Below are positions 12,805 to 25,700 of a stretch of 64,000 nt of DNA, in pieces. The position numbers and the translations under genes are program-made. Location: contig NC_135567.1 in assembly GCF_964340395.1 (NCBI RefSeq), positions 1,660,109 to 1,724,108 on the forward strand. The letters run 5' to 3'. The notes under the pieces are model-generated. The model did not search any database and was not told the origin of the DNA. It saw only the letters and a program-made list of their open reading frames with translations. This DNA comes from Glandiceps talaboti (lineage: Eukaryota; Hemichordata; Enteropneusta; Spengelidae). Numbering within the stretch: position 1 is the stretch's first letter; each line of letters opens with the position of its first letter.

Positions 12805-15800
12805 AGTAAAGTCACTGGTATGTTAGAGAACTTTAGGTGTATAGAGATATACATATACAACAGAGTCACTGGTATGTTAGAGAACTTTAGGTGTATAGAG
12901 ATATACATAAACAACAGAGTCACTGGTATGTTAGAGAACTTTAGGTGTATAGAGATATACATATACAACAAAGTCACTGGTATGTTAGAGAACTTTAGGT
13001 GTACATAGATATACATATACAACAGAGTCACTGGTATGTTAGAGAACTTTAGGTGTACATAGATATACATATATAACAGAGTCACTGGTATGTTAGAGAA
13101 CTTTAGGTGTATAGAGATATACATATACAACAGAGTCACTGGTATGTTAGAGAACTTTAGGTGTATAGAGATATACATATATAACAGAGTCACTGGTATG
13201 TTAGAGAACTTTAGGTGTATAGAGATATACATATATAACAGAGTCACTGGTATGTTAGAGAACTTTAGGTGTATAGAGATATACATATACAACAGAGTCA
13301 CTGGTATGTTAGAGAACTTTAGGTGTATAGAGATATACATATATAACAGAGTCACTGGTATGTTAGAGAACTTTAGGTGTATAGAGATATACATATACAA
13401 CAAAGTCACTGGTATGTTAGAGAACTTTAGGTGTACATAGATATACATATACAACAGAGTCACTGGTATGTTAGAGAACTTTAGGTGTATAGAGATATAC
13501 ATATACAACAGAGTCACTGGTATGTTAGAGAACTTTAGGTGTATAGAGATATACATATACAACAGAGTCACTGGTATGTTAGAGAACTTTAGGTGTATAG
13601 AGATATAGATATACAACAAAGTCACTGGTATGTTAGAGAACTTTAGGTGTATAGAGATATACATATACAACAGAGTCACTGGTATGTTAGAGAACTTTAG
13701 GTGTATAGAGATATACATATACAACAGAGTCACTGGTATGTTAGAGAACTTTAGGTGTATAGAGATATAGATATACAACAAAGTCACTGGTATGTTAGAG
13801 AACTTTAGGTGTATAGAGATATACATATATAACAGAGTCACTGGTATGTTAGAGAACTTTAGGTGTATAGAGATATACATATACAACAGAGTCACTGGTA
13901 TGTTAGAGAACTTTAGGTGTACATAGATATACATATACAACAGAGTCACTGGTATGTTAGAGAACTTTAGGTGTATAGAGATATATATATACAACAGAGT
14001 CACTGGTATGTTAGAGAACTTTAGGTGTATAGAGATATACATATACAACAGAGTCACTGGTATGTTAGAGAACTTTAGGTGTATAGAGATATATATATAC
14101 AACAGAGTCACTGGTATGTTAGAGAACTTAAAGTGTATAGAGATATACATATACAACAGAGTCACTGGTATGTTAGAGAACTTTAGGTGTATAGAGATAT
14201 ATATATACAACAGAGTCACTAGTATGTTAGAGAACTTTAGGTGTATAGAGATATACATATATAACAGAGTCACTGGTATGTTAGAGAACTTTAGGTGTAT
14301 AGAGATATAGATATATAACAGAGTCACTGGTATGTTAGAGAACTTTAGGTGTACATAGATATACATATACAACAGAGTCACTGGTATGTTAGAGAACTTT
14401 AGGTGTATAGAGATATATATATACAACAGAGTAACTGGTATGTTAGAGAACTTTAAGTGTATAGAGATATACATATACAACAGAGTCACTGGTATGTTAG
14501 AGAACATTAGGTGTATAGAGATATACATATACAACAGAGTCACTGGTATGTTAGAGAACTTTAGGTGTATAGAGATATATATATACAACAGAGTCACTGG
14601 TATGTTAGAGAACTTTAGGTGTATAGAGATATACATATACAACAGAGTCACTGGTACGTTAGAGAACTTTAGGTGTATAGAGATATACATATATAACAGA
14701 GTCACTGGTATGTTAGAGAACTTTAGGTGTACATAGATATACATATACAACAAAGTCACTGGTATGTTAGAGAACTTTAGGTGTATAGAGATATACATAT
14801 ACAACAAAGTCACTGGTATGTTAGAGAACTTTAGGTGTATAGAGATATACATATACAACAAAGTCACTGGTATGTTAGAGAACTTTAGGTGTATAGAGAT
14901 ATATATATACAACAGAGTCACTGGTATGTTAGAGAACTTTAGGTGTACATAGATATACATATACAACAGAGTCACTGGTATGTTAGAGAACTTTAGGTGT
15001 ATAGAGATATAGATATATAACAGAGTCACTGGTATGTTAGAGAACTTTAGGTGTATAGAGATATAGATATACAACAAAGTCACTGGTATGTTAGAGAACT
15101 TTAGGTGTATAGAGATATACATATATAACAGAGTCACTGGTATGTTAGAGAACTTTAGGTGTATAGAGATATAGATATATAACAGAGTCACTGGTATGTT
15201 AGAGAACTTTAGGTGTATAGAGATATAGATATACAACAAAGTCACTGGTATGTTAGAGAACTTTAGGTGTATAGAGATATACATATATAACAGAGTCACT
15301 GGTATGTTAGAGAACTTTAGGTGTATAGAGATATAGATATATAACAGAGTCACTGGTATGTTAGAGAACTTTAGGTGTATAGAGATATAGATATATAACA
15401 GAGTCACTGGTATGTTAGAGAACTTTAGGTGTATAGAGATATAGATATACAACAAAGTCACTGGTATGTTAGAGAACTTTAGGTGTATAGAGATATACAT
15501 ATATAACAGAGTCACTGGTATGTTAGAGAACTTTAGCTGTATAGAGATATAGATATATAACAGAGTCACTGGTATGTTAGAGAACTTTAGGTGTATAGAG
15601 ATATAGATATACAACAAAGTCACTGGTATGTTAGAGAACTTTAGGTGTATAGAGATATACATATATAACAGAGTCACTGGTATGTTAGAGAACTTTAGGT
15701 GTATAGAGATATAGATATATAACAGAGTCACTGGTATGTTAGAGAACTTTAGGTGTATAGAGATATACATATATAACAGAGTCACTGGTATGTTAGAGAA

Positions 15801-15995
15801 CTTTAGGTGTATAGAGATATACATATACAACAAAGTCACTGGTATGTTAGAGAACTTTAGGTGTACATAGATATACATATACAACAGAGTCACTGGTATG
15901 TTAGAGAACTTTAGGTGTATAGAGATATACATATACAACAAAGTCACTGGTATGTTAGAGAACTTTAGGTGTATAGAGATATACATATACAACAG
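12805..15995. repeat. 54-bp tandem array, about 59 copies
   Basis: The unit carries AGTCACTGGTATGTTAGAGA and ACTTTAGGTGTATAGAGATA. A few alternating sites (GTATAGAG/GTACATAG, ATACAACAG/ATATAACAG) recur, showing block-wise homogenisation. As 54 is a multiple of three, the minus strand reads open for over 1,000 codons as an 18-residue hydrophobic repeat. There is no non-repeat domain and the frame follows the array edges, so I do not call a gene. Confidence 0.97.
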
Positions 15996-16068
15996 ATAAA
16001 GACAGCCATTGTCACATATCAGATACAATGTACAAAGGAAACAGAGGTAAATAAAAATGATTTTTTCA

Positions 16069-16375
16069 GTCGGTGGCCGAGAGATTAAACCACTTGCCTC
16101 TAACTACTGTGGAGTTCGGTGGCCGAGAGGTTAAACCACTTGCCTCTTACAACTGCGGTCAGGGTTCGAACCCATTCAGGGTTTGATTAAAATTTACAAC
16201 TCTGTAAGTAAGAAAAGTGTCATTCAGTTTGACTTTACTGAACAACGCAGGTTTTCCCTGGGTACTCCGGTTTCCTCCTGCACTAAAACTGAATCTTCCT
16301 CCTGTTATTGGCCAATGACTATTGGATGCTTTACTAAATAAATATAATTAAATAAAAATAAATAAAAATAAACAA
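16069..16375 (+). mobile_element. tRNA-derived SINE with duplicated head
   Basis: A tRNA-like head carries a pol III A box TGGCCGAGAGG (16120-16130) and a perfect B box GGTTCGAACCC (16163-16173), resembling tRNA-Ser/Leu. It is followed by a tRNA-unrelated body with TACTCCGGTTTCCTCCTGCA (near 16263-16282), similar to the conserved central domain of V-SINE-type elements, and an A/T-rich tail of AAATAAATA-like units. The first 45 bp or so of the head occur twice in tandem (from about 16069 and from about 16113). It lies just beyond the MESD 3' end, in antisense orientation to it. Family assignment is tentative. Confidence 0.75.
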
Positions 16376-16415
16376 ATTCCAAATGACACATAATTTTCAC
16401 AAATTGTACTTTTCA

Positions 16416-16421
16416 TTTATT
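16416..16421 (-). terminator. candidate MESD polyadenylation signal
   Basis: On the minus strand AATAAA lies in the context TTAAATAAATGAAAAG, 112 nt past the MESD stop codon. It is the first canonical signal downstream. A 3' UTR of about 130-150 nt would follow and would stop short of the SINE. Inferred from sequence only. Confidence 0.55.
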
Positions 16422-16532
16422 TAACACAGCCAAAGTTACATCACTCATCTGGTTTCCATGGTAACTAGTGCATTGCATATAAAAATAAGAAAACATATTA
16501 CATGTTATAAATAACTGATAAAGTCAATATTT

Positions 16533-16731
16533 TCACAACTCAGATTTCTTGGTTTTCTTCTTAGTGTCTTTTACTTTGCCTTTCCTAGCGATCTGTGCAG
16601 CACCAGGAAAGTTTTGGTTTTCAAAGGAGACTTCCTCACATCGTTCCTGCTGAATGAGGAAATCTTTAATCTCCCAGGCTTTACTTCCATCATTTAGTAC
16701 AATCAGTATTCTATCATCACCTATCACATAT
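16533..16731 (-). CDS. mesd: MESD coding exon 3 (C-terminus with KSEL)
   Basis: The acceptor is TTTTTTTTATTGATTTCAG ending at 16732, with a normal pyrimidine tract. The exon completes the split Arg and reads YVIGDDRILIVLNDGSKAWE and onward to a Lys-rich tail, KSEL and TGA at 16535-16533. The WEIKDFL block is conserved across MESD/boca proteins. The terminal KSEL is a plausible KDEL-receptor ligand, as vertebrate MESD ends in a related tetrapeptide. The 3' UTR follows at 16532 to about 16400. Confidence 0.94.
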
Positions 16732-19700
16732 CTGAAATCAATAAAAAAAAGTTACACTTAGAATGCCTTGCACTGAACATCATTGAATGTCATGTAGTGA
16801 ATGCCCTTGAATGCCTTTTAGTAAATGCTCTTAGAATACCTGGTAGTGAATGTCGTGTAGTAAATGCTCTTAGAATGCCTTTTAGTAAATGCTCACAGAA
16901 TGCCTGATAGTGAATGTTGTGTAGTAAATGCTCTTAGAATGCCTTTTAGTAAATGCTCACAGAATGCCTGATAGTGAATGTCGTGTAGTAAATGCTCTTA
17001 GAATGCCTTTTAGTAAATGCTCACAGAATGCCTGATAGTGAATGTTGTGTAGTAAATGCTCTTAGAATGCCTTTTAGTAAATGCTCACAGAATGCCTGAT
17101 AGTGAATGTCGTGTAGTAAATGCTCTTAGAATGCCTTTTAGTAAATGCTCACAGAATGCCTGATAGTGAATGTTGTGTAGTAAATGCTCTTAGAATGCCT
17201 TTTAGTAAATGCTCTTAGAATACCTGGTAGTGAATGTCGTGTAGTAAATGCTCTTAGAATGCCTTTTAGTAAATGCTCTTAGAATGCCTGATAGTGAATG
17301 TTGTGTAGTAAATGCTCTTAGAATGCCTTTTAGTAAATGCTCACAGAATGCCTGATAGTGAATGTCATGTAGTGAATGCCCTTGAATGCCTTTAGTAAAT
17401 GCTCTCAGTATTCATTGATATTGTTAATTTGTACACTAAAAGTAGCAAACTTTAACCTGAGCTGACACACTCAAATCGTGCATGGTAATGTTGTACATGC
17501 AAGTATGTAATAACAGATTCACATACGTATGTACGTATGCCAGATTCACATACGTACGTACGTATGCCAGATTCTAACAGACTCTACTCCTATTCCGCCT
17601 AAGACAACATGAGACAAGTGTGTCGTTTGTCTGAGTTGCGGTCCAATAACTTGATTATGTAGAATTTACTTGAATTTTACTTTCAGAAGAAAATCATGTT
17701 GCGTTTTTTTTTTTTTTTAATGAAATCAATTGCTTATATTTTCCCGTAATAAGGATGATATGGTGTGGTGTGACCAGTCGTCAGTATGATTTCCTGACAT
17801 CATGTACATAGCCGGATATTAGAACTTAAGGTGTCCGTCAAACAAGTGAAACATGAAAAGTGCTGATCTATACAAACAAAAACAACAAAATTGTAAGTTT
17901 TCCTGCATACTTATTAAAGACTTTCCCCATTTTTATCATAAATATTATTTAGGTTTGTCGGCAATTTTATTATCAAAATGTGCTCATACGTACGTATCAC
18001 TGGGTTTACTTGAACTCTGACATAATTTTGATAACTTGGTCCATCCTTGCCCATCTTGGTAAGAACAGTAAAAGTATATAATATTTTTTTTAACATTTAT
18101 AAATAAAGATTGATAATAAGAAAACAAATTGTTCATCGTTCGTGAATGTTTTCATTTAAATGCATGAATGTCTGACAAGTTCATACTATTATATCAGTAT
18201 GATTAACTGGAGGAATCATCTAATACTGTAAATAGTAACTGTAATTACACCTTTTCCTCACACGTCTACTTCTAATCATGGTAAAAACCACGGCAAAAAA
18301 AACTTAAACAATATAAATGCAAATCCTCTGTATTCAGCAAATGATATGACGTCAAATAAACAAGGAGATGGGGTGGGGGTACATATGGGGATAGGGGTAG
18401 GGGTACATATGGGGATAGGGGTAGGGGTACATATGGGGGTGGGGGTACATATGGGGATAGGGGTAGGGGTACATATGGGGGTGGGGGTACATATGGGGAT
18501 AGGGGTAGGGGTACATATGGGGGTGGGGGTACATATGGGGATAGGGGTGGGGGTACATATGGGGGTGGGGGTACATATGGGGTTGGGGTACATATGGGTA
18601 TAAATACACGACACCTTGTTGATTACTACAAACCATGCTCAGGACGTCAAAAGTTAGACATTACGTACTCACTCTCTATGACTTCAAAAAGAAGAATCCT
18701 ATAACATTCCAAGTGCCAGTTATTTTGACAGTGAAGTCAGAAAATTAACGTTTTACATTTTGAACATTTGAAGATTGCTCTCACTCAGGTTGCCAGAACT
18801 GTTTTCCTACATTCATTTTGTGTCTCAAAAATGTCCTCCAATCAAACTCACCTTACTCACAGCTATCATTGGGTCTAGTGTGATGTCTCGTTTGAAAATG
18901 CACCCGTGAATTTTTATCTAAATTGGATATAAAGTCTACCAAAAAGTCATCTACCAGGGATATCCCCAAACTGGTGTTTGTGTAATTTTAGAGAAGTTTA
19001 TTTACAGACAAAACAGTGAGTCACCCTAGACCTTGTATTCAGATTGTAGCAATGTCAGTGGGCACTTTCACATCCAAGGTGATAGTACAGCATTGTAATG
19101 GTCATCAAAAAAACCCTCCTGCTTCAAAGGGGCGAGATGAAATATTCCCAGTGTGCAAATATGTGACTTTTGAAATATTCCAACTACTGGCAGTGTGCCA
19201 AGATGTGACATTTGAAATATTCCAACTACTGGCAGTGTGCCAAGATGTGACATTTGAAATATTCCAACTACTGGCAGTGTGCCAAGATGTCACATTTCAA
19301 AAAATCCCGCTACTGGCAGTGTGCCAAGATGTGACATTCGAAATATTCCAACTACTGGCAGTGTGCCAAGATGTGACATTTCAAATATTCCCGCAACCGG
19401 CGGTGTGCCAAGATGTGACATTCGAAATATTCCAACTACTGGCAGTGTACCAAGATGTGACATTTCAAATATTCCCGCTACTGGCAGTGTGCCAAGATGT
19501 GAAATTTATAATATCCCCACTACTGGCAGTGTACCAAGATGTGACATTTCAAATTTTCCCGCTACTGGCAGTGTGCCAAGATGTGACATTTGAAATATTC
19601 CCAGTGTCCCAAGATGTGACATTTGAAATATTCCATCTACTGGCAGTGTGCCAAGATGTGACATTTGGAATATCCCCACTGCTGGCAGTGTACCAAGATG

Positions 19701-22700
19701 TGACATTTCAAATATTCCTGCTACTGGCAGTGTGCCAAGATGTGACATTTGAAATATCCCCACTACTGGCAGTGTACCAAGATGTGACATTTCAAATTTT
19801 CCCGCTACTGGCAGTGTGCCAAGATGTGACATTTGAAATATCCCCACTACTGGCAGTGTACCAAGATGTGACATTTGAAATATTCCAACTACTGGCAGTG
19901 TGCCAAGATGTGACATTTGAAATATCCCCACTACTGGCAGTGTGCCAAGATGTGACATTTGAAATATTCCAACTACTGGCAGTGTGCCAAGATGTGACAT
20001 TTGAAATATTCCCACTACTGGCAGTGTACCAAGATGTGACATTTGAAATAATCCCACTCCTGGCAGTGTGCCAAGATGTGACATTTGAAATATTCCCACT
20101 ACTGGCAGTGTGCCAAGATGTGACATTTGAAATATTCCAACTACTGGCAGTGTACCAAGATGTGACATTTGAAATATTCCCACTCCTGGCAGTGTGCCAA
20201 GATGTGACATTTGAAATATTCCCACTACTGGCAGTGTGCCAAGATGTGACATTTGAAATAATCCCACTCCTGGCAGTGTGCCAAGATGTGACATTTGAAA
20301 TATCCCCACTACTGGCAGTGTGCCAAGTCATGACATTTGAAATATTCCCACTACTGGCAGTGTACCAAGATGTGACATTTGAAATAATCCCACTCCTGGC
20401 AGTGTGCCAAGATGTGACATTTGAAATATTCCAACTACTGGCAGTGTGCCAAGATGTGACATTTGAAATATTCCCACTACTGGCAGTGTGCCAAGATGTG
20501 ACATTTGAAATATTCCCACTGCCCAAACCATCAAATATAATGATACACTTTATAGAATTCATCAAAAAACAAAAGTTTCAAATAATTTGGCCACTAGGTG
20601 CAATGAGGTAAGGGCCACTAGGTGCAATGAGGTAAGGGCCACTAGGAGCAATGAGGTGAGGGCCACTAGGAGTAATGAGGTGAGGGCCACTAGGTGCAAT
20701 GAGGTAAGGGCTACTAGGTGCAATGAGGTAAGGGCCACTAGGTGCAATGAGGTAAGGGCCACTAGGTGCAATGAGGTAAGGGCCACTAGGTGCAATGAGG
20801 TAAGGGCCACTAGGAGTAATGAGGTAAGGGCCACTAGGTTCAATGAGGTAAGGGCCACTAGGAGTAATGAGGTAAGGGCCACTAGGTGCAATGAGGTAAG
20901 GGCCACTAGGTGTAATGAGGTAAGGGCCACTAGGTGCAATGAGGTAAGGGCCACTAGGTGCAATGAGGTAAGGGCCACTAGGAGTAATGAGGTAAGGGCC
21001 ACTAGGAGCAATGAGGTAAGGGCCACTAGGAGTAATGAGGTGAGGGCCACTAGGTGCAATGAGGTAAGGGCCACTAGGTGTAATGAGGTAAGGGCCACTA
21101 GGTGCAATGAGGTAAGGGCCACTAGGTGTAATGAGGTAAGGGCCACTAGGTGCAATGAGGTAAGGGCCACTAGGAGCAATGAGGTGAGGACCACTAGGAG
21201 CAATGAGGTGAGGGCCACTAGGTGCAATGAGGTAAGGGCCACAAGGTGCAATGAGGTAAGGGCCACTAGGTGCAATGAGGTAAGGGCCACAAGGTGCAAT
21301 GAGGTAAGGGCCACTAGGTGCAATGAGGTAAGGGCCACTAGGTGCAATGAGGTGAGGGCCACTAGGAGTAATGAGGTAAGGGCCACTAGGAGTAATGAGG
21401 TGAGGGCCACTAGGTGCAATGAGGTCAGGGCCACTAGGTGCAATGAGGTAAGGGCTACTAGGAGTAATGAGGTAAGGGCCACTAGGAGTAATGAGGTGAG
21501 GGCCACTAGGAGTAATGAGGTGAGGGCCACTAGGTGCAATGAGGTGAGGGCTACTAGGTGCAATGAGGTGAGGGCTACTAGGAGCAATGAGGTGAGGGCC
21601 ACTAGGTGCAATTGGGTAAGGGCTACTAGGTGCAATGAGGTGAGGGCCACTAGGAGTAATGAGGTGAGGGCCACTAGGAGTAATGAGGTAAGGTCTACTA
21701 GGTGCAATGAGGTGAGGGCTACTAGGAGTAATGAGGTGAGGGCCACTAGGAGTAATGAGGTAAGGGCTACTAGGTGCAATGAGGTAAGGGCTGCTAGGAG
21801 TAATGAGGTAAGGGCCACTAGGAGTAATGAGGTAAGGGCCACTAGGAGTAATGAGGTGAGGGCCACTAGGAGTAATGAGGTGAGGGCCACCAGGAGTAAT
21901 GAGGTAAGGGCTACTAGGAGTAATGAGGTGAGGGCCACTAGGAGTAATGAGGTAAGGGCTACTAGGTGCAATGAGGTAAGGGCTACTAGGAGTAATGAGG
22001 TAAGGGCTACTAGTAGTAATGAGGTGAGGGCCACTAGGAGTAATGAGGTAAGGGCTACTAGGTGCAAAGAGGTAAGGGCTACTAGGAGTAATGAGGTAAG
22101 GGCCACTAGGAGTAATGAGGTAAGGGCCACTAGGAGTAATGAGGTGAGGGCCACTAGGTGCAATGAGGTAAGGGCCACTAGGTGCAATGAGGTGAAGGCC
22201 ACTAGGAGTAATGAGGTAAGGGCTACTAGGAGTAATGAGGTGAGGGCCACTAGGAGTAATGAGGTAAGGGCCACTAGGTGCAATGAGGTGAGGGCCACTA
22301 GGTGCAATGAGGTAAGGGCCACTAGGTGCAATGAGGTAAGGGCCACTAGGTGCAATGAGGTGAAGGCTACTAGGAGTAATGAGGTAAGGGCCACTTGGAG
22401 TAATGAGGTGAGGGCCACTAGGAGTAATGAGGGTAGGGCCACTAGGAGTAATGAGGTGAGGGCCACTAGGTGCAATGAGGTGAGGGCTACTAGGTGCAAT
22501 GAGGTGAGGGCCACTAGGAGTAATGAGGTAAGGGCCACTAGGTGCAATGAGGTGAGGGCCACTAGGTGCAATGAGGTAAGGGCCACTAGGTGCAATGAGG
22601 TGAGGGCCACTAGGAGTAATGAGGTAAGGGCCACTAGGTGCAATGAGGTAAGGGCCACTAGGAGTAATGAGGTAAGGGCTACTAGGTGCAATGAGGTAAG

Positions 22701-25700
22701 GGCTACTAGGTGCAATGAGGTAAGGGCCACTAGGAGTAATGAGGTAAGGGCCACTACGTGCAATGAGGTAAGGGCCACTAGGAGGAATGAGGTGAGGGCC
22801 ACTAGGAGTAATGAGGTAAGGGCCACTAGGTGCAATGAGGTAAGGGCCACTAGGAGTAATGAGGTGAGGGCCACTAGGTGCAATGAGGTAAGGGCTACTA
22901 GGAGTAATGAGGTAAGGGCCACTAGGTGCAATGAGGTAAGGGCTACTAGGAGTAATGAGGTAAGGGCCACTAGGAGTAATGAGGTAAGGGCCACTAGGTG
23001 CAATGAGGTAAGGGCTACTAGGAGCAATGAGGTGAGGGCCACTAGGTGCAATGAGGTAAGGGCTACTAGGTGCAATGAGGTAAGGGCTACTAGGTGCTAT
23101 GAGGTAAGGGCTACTAGGAGTAATGAGGTAAGGGCCACTAGGAGTAATGAGGTGAGGGCCACTAGGAGTAATGAGGTAAGGGCCACTAGGTGCAATGAGG
23201 TAAGGGCCACTAGGAGTAATGAGGTGAGGGCCACTAGGTGCAATGAGGTAAGGGCCACTAGGTGCAATGAGGTTAGGGCCACTAGGTGCAATGAGGTAAG
23301 GGCTACTAGGTGCAATGAGGTAAGGGCTACTAGGTGCAATGAGGTAAGGGCTACTAGGAGCAATGAGGTGAGGGCCACTAGGTGCAATGAGGTTAGGGCC
23401 ACTAGGTGCAATGAGGTAAGGGCTACTAGGTGCAATGAGGTAAGGGCTACTAGGTGCAATGAGGTAAGGGCTACTAGGAGTAATGAGGTAAGGGCCACTA
23501 GGAGTAATGAGGTGAGGGCCACTAGGAGTAATGAGGTAAGGGCCACTAGGAGTAATGAGGTAAGGGCCACTAGGAGTAATGAGGTAAGGGCCACTAGGTG
23601 CAATGAGGTAAGGGCCACTAGGTGCAATGAGGTGAGGGCCACAAATGTTGAATGTCAGAGCTTACTTCGAAAAATTTCTCATTTTACAATTACTCAAGGC
23701 TATGCTATTTGCAGTCTGTCCAAAATAGTTGTTATTTTATTTTCACAGATGTGACTTTCAGAAACTAACCCAGCTGCCTTGGAAGAATTTTCAATGACTG
23801 CTTCATGTGAGTATGTCTGAGGTTGCCATTTGAATGGTTTGTGATTGTCACATGATTGGCTGTGATTGTCATAGAATTGGCTATGATTGTCACGTGATTG
23901 TCATGTGATTGGCATGTGGTGGCTATGATTGTCGTGTGATTGGCTGTAATTGCCATTTGATTGGCGGTGATTGTCATGTCACGGTGACTATGATTGTCAT
24001 GTGATTGGTTGTGATTGGCTATGACTGTCTTGTGATTGGCTGTTATTGCCACGTGGTGGCTATGATTGCCATGTGATTTGCTGGGATTGCCATGTGCTGG
24101 CTATGATCGCCATGTGATTGGCTGTGATTGTCATGTGATTTGCTGTGATTGCCATGTGCTGGCTATGATTGCCATGTGATTGGATATGATCGTCATGTGA
24201 TTGGCTGTGATTGTCATGTGATTTGCTGTGATTGCCATGTGCTGGCTAAGATCGCCATGTGATTGGCTGTGATTGTCATGTGATTTGCTGTGATTGCCAT
24301 GTGCTGGCTATGATTGCCATGTGATTGGATATGATCGTCATGTGATTGGCTGTGATTGTCATGTGATTTGCTGTGATTGCCATGTGCTGGCTAAGATCGC
24401 CATGTGATTGGCTGTGATTGTCATGTGATTGGCTGTGATTGCCATGTGCTGGCTATGATCGCCATGTGATTTGTTGTGATTGCTATGTGATTGGCTGTGA
24501 TTGTCATGTGATTTGCTGTGATTGCCATGCGGTGGCTGTGATTGCCATGTGATTGGCTGTGATTGCCATGTGCTGGCTATCATTGTCATGTGATTGTCTA
24601 TGGTTGTCATGTGATTGGCTATGGTTGTCATGTGATTGATTCACAGTGGGTAACTGGAATATGGGTCTTGCTGATCATATCCTTCCACCTCGAGAATATA
24701 ACCCAATATCATGGCAAAAATATATATATACATGTATGTAAATGACATGCAAATGAGAGTGTGCATGAAATCACATGATCACAGTGTGACTTTGGGCAAA
24801 TTTGCTGTGAGCCAAATCACAGTGTGGATACTGAGAGCTTTATTTACACTCATGCTTGCAGACAGAGCTCAAGATCTGTAATTTCTTACCATGTCATTTC
24901 ATAGTGTCTATTAAATAGTATAGATTGTCATAATGTAGTAATTTCTTACCGTGTCAATTCATAGTGTCTATTAAATAGCATAGATTGTCATAATGTAGTA
25001 ATTTCTTACCGTGTCAATTCATAGTGTGCATTAAATAGAATAGATTGTCATAATGTAGTAATTTCTTACCGTGTCAATTCATAGTGTGCATTAAATAGAA
25101 TAGATTGTCATAATGTAGTAATTTCTTACCGTGTCATTTCATAGTGTCTATTAAATAGTATAGATTGTCATAATGTAGTAATTTCTTACCGTGTCAATTC
25201 ATAGTGTCTATTAAATAGAATAGATTGTCATAATGTAGTAATTTCTTACCGTGTCATTTCATAGTGTCTATTAAATAGCATAGATTGTCATAATATAGTA
25301 ATTTCTTACCGTGTCATTTCATAGTGTCTATTAAATAGCATAGATTGTCATAATGTAGTAATTTCTTACCGTGTCATTTCATAGTGTCTATTAAATAGCA
25401 TAGATTGTCATAATGTAGTAATTTCTTACCGTGTCATTTCATAGTGTCTATTAAATAGTATAGATTATCATAATGTAGTAATTTCTTACCGTGTCATTTC
25501 ATAGTGTCTATTAAATAGCATAGATTGTCATAATGTAGTAATTTCTTACCGTGTCAATTCATAGTGTCTATTAAATAGCACAGATTGTCATAATGTAGTA
25601 ATTTCTTACCGTGTCATTTCATAGTGTCTATTAAATAGCATAGATTGTCATAATGTAGTAATTTCTTACCGTGTCATTTCATAGTGTCTATTAAATACCA

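Noticed and set aside
12801-16028. 1,075-codon minus-strand frame with an 18-residue hydrophobic repeat
   Set aside because: It follows the 54-bp array exactly, with no separate N- or C-terminal domain; the period is a multiple of three.
16452-16465. X-box-like GTTTCCATGGTAAC (RFX site) in the MESD 3' UTR
   Set aside because: It resembles the RFX palindrome, but a single site in a 3' UTR without context is weak evidence of function.
17914-18096. Nested exon with VLTKMGKDGPSYQNYVRVQV
   Set aside because: It is protein-like, but I find no family and no clear acceptor/donor pair, and it lies in the intron on the MESD strand.
19016-20611. 531-codon frame with a 14-residue repeat inside MESD intron 2
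   Set aside because: It is a by-product of the 42-bp array; its non-repeat ends match nothing.
20562-23754. Open frames of 837 and 1,055 codons on opposite strands
   Set aside because: Both are produced by a stop-free 24-bp repeat; there is no non-repeat domain, and opposite strands are open over the same bases.
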